The notes beneath the pieces are model-generated. The model saw nothing but the letters and a program-made list of their open reading frames with translations. It ran no database searches and had not been told where the DNA came from. This document shows, piece by piece, positions 36,545 to 45,119 of a stretch of DNA of 64,000 nucleotides (positions are counted from its first letter, which is position 1; every line of letters begins with the position of its first letter). Source of the DNA: Pseudorhodoplanes sp. (GTDB taxonomy: Bacteria; Pseudomonadota; Alphaproteobacteria; Rhizobiales; Xanthobacteraceae). The position numbers were made by a program, and so were the translations under genes. The stretch lies in NCBI GenBank assembly GCA_032027085.1, contig JAVSMS010000001.1, positions 884,332 through 948,331 of the forward strand. Direction: 5' to 3'.

Positions 36545-37018
36545 ATGTCACTCGTATCGAAATTCTTAGTCCCTGCTATTATAGCCGCATTGCTGTGGGG
36601 CATGCCAGTTGCAGGCTTCGCAGCCGAGCCTCACGCGCATGCCGGTGCAGCCGTCCAACTCAAGCTCGACAATGGAAATAAGTGGCAGACCGATGATGCC
36701 CTGCGCCGCGGCATGGGCGAGATTCGCACTGCCATGGCTGGCTCACTCGCCCCGATCCACAAGAAGAAATTCACGCCCAAGCAGTACGAGGCCTTGGCGG
36801 ATCGTGTTCAGACGCAGATCGACTATGTCGTCGGCAATTGCAAACTGCCGGAGGACGCCGACGCGCAACTGCACATCGTGCTCGAACAGATCATTGACGG
36901 CGTGGCCGAGATGAAAGCCGCGTCCGGTGGCGATAAGGGAGCAGTCAAGATCGTGCAAGCACTCGATCTGTACGGCAAGTATTTCAACCACGCGGGCTGG
37001 AAGCCCCTGACGCATTAA
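36545..37018 (+). CDS. DnrO-like exported protein
   Basis: A 157-residue protein with a signal peptide (SLVSKFLVPAIIAALLWGMP, cleavage near GFAAEP). A helical mature part follows: LKLDNGNKWQTDDALRRGMGEIRTAM, FTPKQYEALADRVQTQIDYVVGNCKLPEDADAQLHIVLEQIIDG, and the C-terminal YGKYFNHAGWKPL. The His/Cys pattern (HAHAG; NCKL; ADAQLH) could bind metal or haem. I associate this layout with DnrO-type proteins found beside Dnr regulators in denitrifiers, and the neighbour here is such a regulator; this is recall, not a search. GGGAG precedes the ATG. Confidence 0.6.
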   Translation: MSLVSKFLVPAIIAALLWGMPVAGFAAEPHAHAGAAVQLKLDNGNKWQTDDALRRGMGEIRTAMAGSLAPIHKKKFTPKQYEALADRVQTQIDYVVGNCKLPEDADAQLHIVLEQIIDGVAEMKAASGGDKGAVKIVQALDLYGKYFNHAGWKPLTH

Positions 37019-37025
37019 TCGCGCT

Positions 37026-37059
37026 AAAACTGGGCCGGGCGCTAGCTCGGCCCAGTTTT
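37026..37059. terminator. Strong terminator after the DnrO-like gene
   Basis: AAAACTGGGCCG and CGGCCCAGTTTT form a perfect 12-bp stem with a 10-base loop, 8 bases past the stop. The stem has its own A and T flanks, so it can work as an intrinsic terminator on both strands. Confidence 0.85.
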
Positions 37060-37208
37060 CATGAGTCGAAAAAGATGTAATCGCCTGCGGCTCGTCACTC
37101 CAAAAACCCGGAAGAGGTATCTGCCGGGTGCTGGACGATGTCGCCTCGCCCAGTCAAAATCACTCCCGCAACAAAACGCCGCAACAACGGCGATGACGGG
37201 AGGTCCGT

Positions 37209-38162
37209 GTGAACATCAAAGTCGGCCGCGAAGCCATCGAACGCGCGTCGCGCGAACTGAGCAACTGGGGTCGCTGGGGCAAGGACGACCAGATCGGCAC
37301 GCTCAATCACATCACGCCGCAGGATATTGTCCATGCCGCCAGCCTGATCCGCATCGGCAAGGTGTTCGCGCTCGGCATTCCACTCGATCGCAACGGCCCG
37401 CAGACTGGCCTGTTCGGCGGCCGCTTCAATCCCATCCACCAGATGCTGGCAACCGGCACCGATGCGGTGGCTGGCCAGCAGGACTGGAACAAGATCCGCT
37501 ACGCCGATGACACGCTAAATCTTTGCGTACAGGGCGCGACGCACTGGGACGCGCTCGGGCATATCTTCTATGAAGACAAGGCCTATAACGGGCACGATGC
37601 GCGGCTGATCGACTCGCGCGGCCTTTCCGTGCTCGGCATCGAGCATTCCAGGAGCAAGATGATCGGCCGCGGCGTGCTGCTCGACATCGCGCGGCATCGC
37701 GGCGTCGACTGGCTGAAGGACGGCGAAGGCATTTCCAACGACGAACTCGACCAATGCGCCAAGCAGCAGAATGTAGAAATTCGCAAGGCTGACTTCGTCA
37801 TTATCCGCACCGGCCAGATGGAACGCTGCCTGAAGGAAGGCGAATGGGGCGGCTATGCCGGCGGCGACGCACCCGGCGTAAAGTTCGAGAATTGCTACTG
37901 GTGCCAGGACAAGCAAATCGCCGCGATCTGCTCCGACACCTGGGGCGTGGAAGTGCGGCCCAACGAAACCGACGAAGCGAACCAACCCTGGCACTGGGTG
38001 GTGATCCCGGCCATGGGCCTGTGCATGGGCGAAATCTTCTATCTCAAGGAGCTGGCAGAAGACTGCGCCAATGACGGCATCTACGAATTCTTCTTCGCTG
38101 GCCCGCCGCTGATCATCACCGGCGGAACCGGCTCGCCGATCAACCCGCAGGCGATCAAATGA
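37209..38162 (+). CDS. Cyclase-family (kynurenine formamidase-like) hydrolase, long form
   Basis: A 317-residue member of the putative-cyclase family (metal-dependent amidases and formamidases). The metal-binding H-x-D-x3-H motif reads ATHWDALGHIFYE (about 111-123); later HSRSKMIGRGVLLDIARHRG and FVIIRTGQ are typical. In related pathways such enzymes open amide or lactone rings, for example in tryptophan or aromatic-acid breakdown; the substrate here is unknown. It begins with a GTG preceded by GGGAGG. It is not obviously cotranscribed with its neighbours. A second, shorter family member is at 46474-47247. Confidence 0.82.
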   Translation: MNIKVGREAIERASRELSNWGRWGKDDQIGTLNHITPQDIVHAASLIRIGKVFALGIPLDRNGPQTGLFGGRFNPIHQMLATGTDAVAGQQDWNKIRYADDTLNLCVQGATHWDALGHIFYEDKAYNGHDARLIDSRGLSVLGIEHSRSKMIGRGVLLDIARHRGVDWLKDGEGISNDELDQCAKQQNVEIRKADFVIIRTGQMERCLKEGEWGGYAGGDAPGVKFENCYWCQDKQIAAICSDTWGVEVRPNETDEANQPWHWVVIPAMGLCMGEIFYLKELAEDCANDGIYEFFFAGPPLIITGGTGSPINPQAIK

Positions 38163-38298
38163 CCGCGAAGCGGTCATCCCGGACGGCGTGCGGCGGATGC
38201 GCAATCTCGCAAAATAAATTGCGCCACGCGAAAGCGGGGATTCATTGCGTACCGGACCGCCCGCTTTCACAGGCAATGACAGAGAAAATCGATAAGCG

Positions 38299-39285
38299 TC
38301 AGCCGGCCGACGTAAACACTTCCATATTGATGCAGTTGGGCGGCCGACGACCTTCGACAATGGCATGGATATTGTCAACGACGATATGCGCCATTGATTC
38401 GCGCAATTCGAAAACCGCACTGCCCAGATGCGGCGTCAGCACCACATTGTTCATTTTGAGCAATGCCGGCTGGATCTTGGGTTCATTCTCATAGACGTCG
38501 ATGCCGGCGCCGGCAATGCGGCCCTCCTCCAGCGCGCGTGCAAGAGCGGCTTCGTCGACCACCGGACCGCGCGCAGTGTTGATCAGGACGGCCGTGCGCT
38601 TCATCAGCGCGAATTGTCGCGTTGAGATCAGATGATGCGTTTCCTTGTTGAGCGGGCAATGCAGCGACACAAAATCGGAATCGCCGAGCAGGCGCTCCAA
38701 ATCCGTGTACGTCGCGCCGAGCCTCTGTTCGTCCTCCTCCGGCATCCGGCGCGGATCGGCATAGAGAATACGCATGCCGAAGCCCGACGCGCGGCGCGCC
38801 GTCGCCTGTCCGATACGGCCGCCGCCGACAATGCCGAGGGTCTTTCCGGTGACGCCGATGCCGGCCAGATGATTGGATTGCGAGCCCGGAAAGGCGCCGG
38901 CCCGCACCAGCCGATCGCCTTCGACCATGCGGCGCGCGACCGCGAGAAGCAGCCCGAAAGCAAGGTCGGCGGTGGCGTCAGTAACCACCGCGGGAATGTT
39001 GGTCACGGCGATTTTCCGGGCGGTGGCCTCGGCCACATCGATGTGGTCGGGCGTGATTGTCATCGACGCCACCGCCTTCAGATTCGGATTGGCCGCCAGC
39101 ACGTCCCGATCAACGGTGTCATGCAGCAGCGACAGGAGAATGTCGTTGCGGGCGACGCCCTGAATCAGCTTCGACTTGGCCAGGATGCGGCTGGAGTCCT
39201 GATTGACTTCGACATCTGCAAATTCCCTCAACCGCACCAGCGCACTTTCCGCGATCGGCTGCGTCACAAACACCTTTGGCCGCAT
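38299..39285 (-). CDS. 2-hydroxyacid dehydrogenase (glyoxylate/hydroxypyruvate reductase type)
   Basis: A 328-residue NAD(P)-dependent dehydrogenase of the GyaR/GhrB group. Rossmann motif LGIVGGGRIGQATARRASGFG, catalytic Arg in INTARGPVVDEAAL, Glu in DVYENEPK and His in LTPHLGSAV are intact. It reduces glyoxylate, hydroxypyruvate or another 2-oxo acid. The ATG at 39285 has AAGGGG about six bases upstream; the frame's earlier ATG would add 14 unmatched residues. It is divergent from the next dehydrogenase gene and convergent with the cyclase-family gene. Confidence 0.87.
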   Translation of the reverse strand: MRPKVFVTQPIAESALVRLREFADVEVNQDSSRILAKSKLIQGVARNDILLSLLHDTVDRDVLAANPNLKAVASMTITPDHIDVAEATARKIAVTNIPAVVTDATADLAFGLLLAVARRMVEGDRLVRAGAFPGSQSNHLAGIGVTGKTLGIVGGGRIGQATARRASGFGMRILYADPRRMPEEDEQRLGATYTDLERLLGDSDFVSLHCPLNKETHHLISTRQFALMKRTAVLINTARGPVVDEAALARALEEGRIAGAGIDVYENEPKIQPALLKMNNVVLTPHLGSAVFELRESMAHIVVDNIHAIVEGRRPPNCINMEVFTSAG

Positions 39286-39389
39286 CAACGTCCCCTTCGA
39301 CACGCACAAGCAATCTACCGCCACCAATCAAACCAATATAGTAACGTCCGAGTTCGGCCAATACGGGCATGCTAATGGGAGATATAAAA

Positions 39390-40298
39390 ATGTCTCAGGG
39401 GCGGAAGGGCAGCATCGGCGTCATCGGGCTCGGAATCATGGGCGGCGCCTTTGCCAAACATCTAGCGGCAGCCGGCTGGAAGGTTTTTGGCTACGACATC
39501 GATCCGGCGCGGCGCAAGGCGCTGGCCAGGCTGGGTGTGCAGATCGTTAATGATGTGAAAAGCGTTGCCGCCGCGGCGCCGCACATCCTCACCAGTCTTC
39601 CGCATCCCGACGCCCTGGCCGCCACCGCTGAGGGCATCGCCGCCGCGCAAGTTTCGCCGCGCATCATCGCTGAGTGCAGCACCTTCACCATCGAGGACAA
39701 GCAAAGGGCGGAGAAAATCCTGCGCAAGGCCGGCCATACCCTACTTGATTGCCCGGTCAGCGGCACCGGCGCGCAGGCGGCGGTGAAAGATCTTCTGATC
39801 TATGCCAGCGGGGACAAAGCCGCGATCCGCAGGCTGCGTCCCGCTTTCGCAGATTTCTCGCGGCAAACGCACGATCTCGGTGAGTTCGGCAACGGCAGCA
39901 AGATGAAATACGTGGCCAATCTGCTGGTGGCGATCCACAATGTGGCGGCGGCGGAAGCGATGGTCCTGGGCATGAAGGCAGGGCTCGATCCCAAGCATAT
40001 TTTCGAATTTGCCACCGGCGGCGCCGGCAATTCGCGGATGCTGGAAGTGCGCGGGCCGATGATGGTGAAAGGCGACTATTCCGACGCCACCATGAAGAAC
40101 TATGTCTGGCAGAAGGACATGGCGGTGATCGGCGCGTTCGCCGCCAGGCTCGGCGTGCCCACGCCGTTGTTCAGCGCAACCTTGCCGGTCTATGCCTCGG
40201 CGATGTCGACCGGTTATGCCGAGGAAGATACCGGCGCCGTCTGCGCCGTGCTGGAAAAATGGGCCGGCGTGAGGCGGGGACGCAAAAAGAAACGTTGA
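39390..40298 (+). CDS. 3-hydroxyisobutyrate dehydrogenase-family oxidoreductase
   Basis: From the ATG at 39390 (GGGAG eight bases upstream) the protein has 302 residues. It shows the beta-hydroxyacid dehydrogenase pattern: GVIGLGIMGGAFAKHLAAAGW, the substrate loop DCPVSGTGAQAAVKDL, and the catalytic Lys in GNGSKMKYVANLLVAIHN. Such enzymes oxidise 3-hydroxy acids (hydroxyisobutyrate, tartronate semialdehyde and others) with NAD(P). The C-terminus is Lys/Arg-rich (RRGRKKKR). The neighbouring genes suggest a catabolic role but no substrate. Confidence 0.87.
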   Translation: MSQGRKGSIGVIGLGIMGGAFAKHLAAAGWKVFGYDIDPARRKALARLGVQIVNDVKSVAAAAPHILTSLPHPDALAATAEGIAAAQVSPRIIAECSTFTIEDKQRAEKILRKAGHTLLDCPVSGTGAQAAVKDLLIYASGDKAAIRRLRPAFADFSRQTHDLGEFGNGSKMKYVANLLVAIHNVAAAEAMVLGMKAGLDPKHIFEFATGGAGNSRMLEVRGPMMVKGDYSDATMKNYVWQKDMAVIGAFAARLGVPTPLFSATLPVYASAMSTGYAEEDTGAVCAVLEKWAGVRRGRKKKR

Positions 40299-40301
40299 TC
40301 T

Positions 40302-40398
40302 CGTCATCCAGAGGAGCGGCCGAAGGCCGCTTTCGAAGGATGACGTCCGATCACCCTTCGAGGCTCGGCAACTTCATCGCCTCGCACTTCAGGGTGAC
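40302..40398. repeat. Dispersed intergenic repeat, relative of the unit at 29093
   Basis: CGTCATCC...GGATGACG (40302-40345) is followed by TCACCCT...AGGGTGA (40351-40397), two adjacent hairpin-forming halves between convergent genes. Confidence 0.6.
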
Positions 40399-40402
40399 GG
40401 CA

Positions 40403-41638
40403 TCATCGCATGAAATCCAGTGTCGCAGTCTCGATCATCACTGCCTGCGGAATGCTGTGCTGCGCGGAGCGCGAGCGCTCTTCGTCGGTGCGCTGCTCGG
40501 CCTGCAGATAGGCGCCGAGATGCCGCGCACGCTGGATAATGCGGCGTCCGGCGCGCAACCGCGACTGCTCGAAACGCAATAAGGCCTGCGGCACATCGTT
40601 TGCCTCGCTCAAAGCGTCCACGAGCTCGCGCGCATCCTCCGCCGCCTTGGTGACACCGGCGCCGACATGCGGCCGCGCGACAAAGGCCGCGTCCCCGATC
40701 AATGCGACGCGGCCGAATGCCATGCGCGGCGATTCCAGATCGTAGATCGGCTGCAGCAGCGGTTGCGCGGCAAGCTCGACGATCTCGACGAATTGCGGCG
40801 CCAGTAGCCTGTGCGCCGCGGCACGCATGTCATCAAGGCAGGCTTTGCGGATCAGATGCGGCGGGATCGAGATGGCGTGGGTCACCCCGCCGTCATCGGT
40901 GAGCAGGCGCGCAAGCTCGGTGCGTTCGTCCGCCGGACGGTACCAGACCATGTTGTAGCGGCGGTAACCTGGGCGCAGGTCATCGCCGGGCCCCGCCACC
41001 GGATAACCGAGCATCTGCTCACCCGGAGGCAGACAGAACGCCATATACGGGAAGATGTCGCGGTGGGTTTCGGGCGATATCGCATACTCATCGATCAGCG
41101 CGCGCCAAGCGACGTAGCCGGCATAGAGCGGCGCGACGTCGGGAAGGCATTGCTGCCGAACGGTGGATCGCAAGCCGTCCGCGCCGATCAGAAGGTCCGC
41201 CTCGATGCGGCGGCCATTCGTGAAATGCGCGATCACCGATTTTCCGACATCGTCAAATCGCTGCAGCGATTGTCCCCGATGATAGCGCTCCGGCGGGAAG
41301 GCGTCGCGCAGAAGCCGGTAGACTCGCTCCCACGCCGTCATCACCTGTGGGCAGTCGCCCTCAAGCGTCATCGCGCCGGCGGCGTCGAAGACCCGCCGCT
41401 TCTCGACCTGCACACCGAGGTCGCGCGGCACAAGCGCCAGATTGTTGAGCGCGGCGATCAGGTCCGGCTGCGCGACGATGCCGGCGCCGCGCCCCGACAA
41501 TTCGCCTTCGACCCGCTCGAAGATGTCCACGTCCCATCCGGCCTTGCGCAACAGGAGGCCTGCAAACAAGCCGCTCATCGAGCCGCCGATGACCAGCGCT
41601 CGCCCACCATGCAGGCCATTTGTCAGACTCACCGGCAT
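40403..41638 (-). CDS. FAD-dependent aromatic-ring monooxygenase (2,6-dihydroxypyridine hydroxylase-like)
   Basis: The 411-residue protein has the class A flavin hydroxylase motifs. The dinucleotide fold is RALVIGGSMSGLFAGLLLRKAGWDVDIFER (about 12-41), the middle DG motif ADLLIGADGLRSTVR, and the late GD motif VALIGDAAFVARPHVGAG. The stretch LSGRGAGIVAQPDLIAAL resembles 2,6-dihydroxypyridine 3-monooxygenase and relatives more than salicylate or p-hydroxybenzoate hydroxylases. It would use NAD(P)H and O2 to hydroxylate an aromatic ring. It is divergent from the cupin gene, 59 bases away, hinting at shared control. Confidence 0.82.
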   Translation of the reverse strand: MPVSLTNGLHGGRALVIGGSMSGLFAGLLLRKAGWDVDIFERVEGELSGRGAGIVAQPDLIAALNNLALVPRDLGVQVEKRRVFDAAGAMTLEGDCPQVMTAWERVYRLLRDAFPPERYHRGQSLQRFDDVGKSVIAHFTNGRRIEADLLIGADGLRSTVRQQCLPDVAPLYAGYVAWRALIDEYAISPETHRDIFPYMAFCLPPGEQMLGYPVAGPGDDLRPGYRRYNMVWYRPADERTELARLLTDDGGVTHAISIPPHLIRKACLDDMRAAAHRLLAPQFVEIVELAAQPLLQPIYDLESPRMAFGRVALIGDAAFVARPHVGAGVTKAAEDARELVDALSEANDVPQALLRFEQSRLRAGRRIIQRARHLGAYLQAEQRTDEERSRSAQHSIPQAVMIETATLDFMR

Positions 41639-41697
41639 TTGTCGTCCCACCCGGACTGCTATATATCTTCTTCTCAAGACGCTTTGGAGGAAATGCC

Positions 41698-42144
41698 ATG
41701 GCCATGACCATGAAAGACAAGGCGGCTCTGACCACCGACCGGTCCGAATGGACGGCCGAGCTCAAGGCCGAGTTCGAACGCGAGCGCAACAACCCCAACC
41801 CCTGCGTCGGATCGCATTTGCTGTCGGAAAGCGAGCGCACGCGCGTGTGGATGATCCGGCTGCAGCCAGGCAAGCGCTTCGGTTTCCATCGCCACGTGCT
41901 CGACTATTTCTGGACCTCGGTGACGGGCGGGCGCGGCCGCCAGCATGTGCATGACGGCACGACGGTCGAATATACCTATCAACCCGGTGAAACCCGGCAC
42001 GAGTCCTATGCCTCGGGCGAATTCAAGGTGCATGATCTGCAGAATATCGGCGACACGGAAATGGTCTTCATGACCGTCGAGTTCCTCAACAGCGCCAACA
42101 AGCCCCTGCCCTTGCCGGAGCATGTGCGGCTGAAAGCCGCGTGA
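41698..42144 (+). CDS. Cupin-domain protein
   Basis: From the ATG at 41698 (GGAGG seven bases upstream) the protein has 148 residues. The single cupin domain shows motif 1 as PGKRFGFHRHVLDYFWTSVTGGRGRQHVHDG, with His-x-His and a following His, and motif 2 near PGETRHESYASGEFKVHDL. It is likely a small metal-binding protein or enzyme, with no assigned reaction. It is divergent from the flavin monooxygenase gene. A GC-rich hairpin follows 26 bases after the stop. Confidence 0.8.
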   Translation: MAMTMKDKAALTTDRSEWTAELKAEFERERNNPNPCVGSHLLSESERTRVWMIRLQPGKRFGFHRHVLDYFWTSVTGGRGRQHVHDGTTVEYTYQPGETRHESYASGEFKVHDLQNIGDTEMVFMTVEFLNSANKPLPLPEHVRLKAA

Positions 42145-42463
42145 TTCTGGTTGCCGAATGCAGACAAGCACGCCGGGGTCTGCCGCCCGGCGTTTCATCG
42201 ATCGGAAATGTGGGCAGCGCGAGCGCGGCGCCATGTCACGGATGCGCAGCCGCTTGAAATGGGCTAGCCAAGCGCGCAAGGTTCCTGCACACTGACTCGA
42301 TAAGGCGTTTGGCAAGGCGTAGTGAAAATCATAAGAAGGCGTTAGAAGCGCCGCGAGGGGGGGACCGATAATGGCTTGCTCAGGCCAGTTTTTTCCGACG
42401 ACACGAAGTTGCGCGCCCGCAATGGGCGACCTGACCCGCGTCTGAGCCTACCCGAGCAACCGC
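42145..42463. other. Intergenic region upstream of the first Liv cluster
   Basis: No gene is evident in 319 bases. It opens with a hairpin (CGCCGGG at 42171-42177, CCCGGCG at 42186-42192, then TTTC) that probably ends the cupin transcript. It has a short G run near 42356 and must contain the promoter of livH. No clear operator was recognised. Confidence 0.5.
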
Positions 42464-43339
42464 ATGGACTTTCCTGTTGAACTTTTCATCAACGCGCTGA
42501 TTGCCGGCCTGCTTCTCGGCGGCTTCTATGCGGCCGTGACCGTCGGCATTTCGATCTCGTTCGGCATTCTCGATATCGTCAATATCGCGCATCCCGCTTT
42601 CATCATTCTCGGCTCCTACATCGCCTATATCGTCAACCAGCGGCTGGGCGTCGATCCGATCCTGACTGCCATCATCGTGCTGCCGATCTTCTATGCGCTC
42701 GGATCGGCGGTCTATCAGGTCTATTACCTTTCGTTCGAGAAGCGCGGACAGGAAGCCTTGCGCGGTCTCGCCTTCTTCTTTGGATTGCTGTTCGTAACCG
42801 AAGTGCTGCTGATTCTGGTCTTCGGCGTGGATTACCGCTACGTGCAGGCGGACTATATCCAGACCACATTGCGCTTTAGCTTTTTCGACCTGCCCCTGCG
42901 CATGCTGATCCCCTTCATTGTTTCGGCCGTGCTGCTGGTCGGGTTGCAGATTTTCCTGAGCAAGACCTTCACCGGCCGGGCGATCATGGCGGTGGCACAG
43001 GACCAGCTTGCGCTGTCGCTGATGGCCGCCGACCCGATCCGCATCAAGCGCATCGCGTTTGCGATTTCGATCGCGACCGCCGCCATTGCCGGCGCGCTGC
43101 TGATCGTCATCCAGCCGGTTGAGCCCTCGGTTGGCCGCGAATATATCGGCCGCGTGTTTGCGATCTGCGTCCTGGGCGGCATGGGCAGTCTGCCGGGTAC
43201 GGTCATCGCGGCTCTCTTGCTCGGGATTGTCGAGAGCATTACGGCGACCTTCTACGGCCCGTCCTGGGCGCCGGCCGTGGCCTTCGGATTTCTTTTGGTG
43301 ACGCTGGCTGTGCGGCCGGCTGGATTGCTGGGGCGCTGA
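42464..43339 (+). CDS. livH: Branched-chain-type ABC transporter permease (LivH family)
   Basis: A 291-residue inner-membrane permease with about eight hydrophobic segments. The N-terminal block NALIAGLLLGGFYAAVTVGISISFGILDIVNIAHPAF is the LivH signature (the usual G...ANG/AHG region). The later loop is AVAQDQLALSLMAADPIRIKRIAF, which contacts the ATPase. It heads a cluster of four tightly linked transport genes. The substrate could be branched-chain amino acids, amides or aromatic acids. No binding-protein gene is next to it. Confidence 0.92.
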   Translation: MDFPVELFINALIAGLLLGGFYAAVTVGISISFGILDIVNIAHPAFIILGSYIAYIVNQRLGVDPILTAIIVLPIFYALGSAVYQVYYLSFEKRGQEALRGLAFFFGLLFVTEVLLILVFGVDYRYVQADYIQTTLRFSFFDLPLRMLIPFIVSAVLLVGLQIFLSKTFTGRAIMAVAQDQLALSLMAADPIRIKRIAFAISIATAAIAGALLIVIQPVEPSVGREYIGRVFAICVLGGMGSLPGTVIAALLLGIVESITATFYGPSWAPAVAFGFLLVTLAVRPAGLLGR

Positions 43340-43341
43340 CC

Positions 43342-44385
43342 GTGCGGAATTGGCAGTTTTTCCTTGCAGCGCTCGCCGTCGGCATCATCGCCTTTATCGC
43401 CGCGCGGATGATCGGCAACGACTATGTCTATTTTGCCGGCTATGTCGTGCTGCAATTTGTGGTGCTTGCTACCGCCTGGAACATCCTGGGCGGCTATTGC
43501 GGTTATGTGAATTTCGGATCAGCCGCTTTCTTCGCGATGGGCGCTTATACGACCGTCGCGTTGAACAAGTTTCCGCGCTTCAGCGAGAGGTATCTGCCCG
43601 AGAACTTGAACGCCGTGGTCGAGTGGATTTTCCCGCTGCCGATACCGGTGCTGATCGTTCTCGGCGGTCTCATTGCGGGTCTGGTCGGACTGGGAACCGG
43701 TTATCTCACATTGCGGCTGCGCGGTGTGTTCTTCGCCATCGCGACACTTGCCCTTGCAGTCGTGCTGCAGACCCTGATCGTCAACTGGGACTATGTCGGC
43801 GGCTCGCGCGGCGCCTATATCATCCGCCCGAACACCACAGACTATTTCAACATCAACTACATCGAATATCTGTTCCTGGTCCTGCTGGTTTTGGCCATTG
43901 TTGCAATCACGGTGGCCCGCAGCATTGAGCGTTCGCAACTCGGATACGGTTTTGCAACCATCCGCGACGATGAATTGGCGGCCGAGGCCTCGGGCGTTCC
44001 GACGCTGCGGCTGAAACTGATCGCGACGACATTAAGCGGCGCCTTTATGGGGATGGCCGGCGCCCCCTTCCCTTATTATATCGGCTATCTGGAGCCGGCC
44101 TCGGCATTCGGACTGGCCTATGCGGTGAACGCCATTGCCATGCCGATGATCGGCGGTACCACGAGCTGGGTCGGGCCGCTGATCGGCGCCATCATGCTCG
44201 GCACGCTGCAACAGGTCGCCTCGGTCACAATCTCGTCGGCCGTAAGCCTGCTGATTGTCGGCCTGTTGCTGGTCTTCTTCGTCATCATCGCGCCAAACGG
44301 CATCATTGGCCTCTGGCACAAATTCTTTCCGAGCAAGGAACCGGAAGTGCGGGAACGGGAGCGTGAAGCGGAGGGCGCAGCATGA
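43342..44385 (+). CDS. livM: Branched-chain-type ABC transporter permease (LivM family)
   Basis: A 347-residue permease with nine or ten hydrophobic segments and LivM-type blocks: WNILGGYCGYVNFGSAAFFAMGAYT, the loop YGFATIRDDELAAEASGVPTLRLKL (coupling helix), and YVNAIAMPMIGG-like AYAVNAIAMPMIGGTTSWVGPLIGA. It ends in an Arg/Glu-rich cytoplasmic tail. It begins with GTG two bases after the livH stop and overlaps livG by 4 bases, so translation is coupled. Confidence 0.92.
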   Translation: MRNWQFFLAALAVGIIAFIAARMIGNDYVYFAGYVVLQFVVLATAWNILGGYCGYVNFGSAAFFAMGAYTTVALNKFPRFSERYLPENLNAVVEWIFPLPIPVLIVLGGLIAGLVGLGTGYLTLRLRGVFFAIATLALAVVLQTLIVNWDYVGGSRGAYIIRPNTTDYFNINYIEYLFLVLLVLAIVAITVARSIERSQLGYGFATIRDDELAAEASGVPTLRLKLIATTLSGAFMGMAGAPFPYYIGYLEPASAFGLAYAVNAIAMPMIGGTTSWVGPLIGAIMLGTLQQVASVTISSAVSLLIVGLLLVFFVIIAPNGIIGLWHKFFPSKEPEVREREREAEGAA

Positions 44386-45119
44386 CGCAGCCCCTTCTTC
44401 AGATCCAGAATCTGAGCAAGCGTTTCGGCGGATTCGTCGCGCTGGACAATGTCAGCTTCGATGTTGCGCAAGGCGAGCGGCTGGGCCTGATCGGACCGAA
44501 CGGCTCAGGCAAGAGCACCATGGTGAACTGCCTGTGCGGCACGCTGCACAACGAAGCCGGCACTGTGCATTTCGACGGCCGCCTTGTGAACGGATTGCAT
44601 GCGCACCAGCGCACGCATCTCGGCATGGCGCGCAGCTTCCAGCTACCGCGGCCATTTCACACGCTGACCGTGGCGGAGAACCTTCGCGTGCCGCTGCTCT
44701 ATACAGTCAATGCGCGGCCCGGCACGTCGCTGTCCGACAGCGAGATCAAGGACCGCTGTCACGAGTTTCTTGGCCTTGTGGCGCTTGACCACAAGGCGCA
44801 CAGGATGCCCCGCGACCTGACGCAGGTCGAGATGCGCAAGCTGGAATTGGCGCGTGCGATGGCGGCCGATCCAAAGCTTCTAATCGCCGACGAGGCGATG
44901 GCCGGGCTGTCGCAGTCCGAGGTGAAGGACATTGTCGCGCTGCTCATCCGCCTGAACGAGCGTGGCATTACCATCATCCTGATCGAGCATATCATGTCGG
45001 CGGTGATGAGTTTCTCACAGCGTCTGGTGGTGCTGGTCTCCGGCAAGAAGATCGCCGACGGCAATCCCGATGACGTCATTCGCGATCCCGAGGTCGAGAG
45101 GGCGTATCTTGGCCAATAG
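44382..45119 (+). CDS. livG: Branched-chain-type ABC transporter ATP-binding protein (LivG family)
   Basis: A 245-residue ATPase. Walker A is GPNGSGKST, the Q-loop follows at SFQLPRPF, and Walker B is LLIADEAMAGLS. The signature region is degenerate: DLTQVEMRKLELARAMA in place of LSGGQ. The LivG-type H-loop is LIEHIMSAVM. It pairs with LivF to energise the LivHM permease. Its start overlaps livM (ATGA), and its end overlaps the likely TTG start of livF. Confidence 0.92.
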   Translation: MTQPLLQIQNLSKRFGGFVALDNVSFDVAQGERLGLIGPNGSGKSTMVNCLCGTLHNEAGTVHFDGRLVNGLHAHQRTHLGMARSFQLPRPFHTLTVAENLRVPLLYTVNARPGTSLSDSEIKDRCHEFLGLVALDHKAHRMPRDLTQVEMRKLELARAMAADPKLLIADEAMAGLSQSEVKDIVALLIRLNERGITIILIEHIMSAVMSFSQRLVVLVSGKKIADGNPDDVIRDPEVERAYLGQ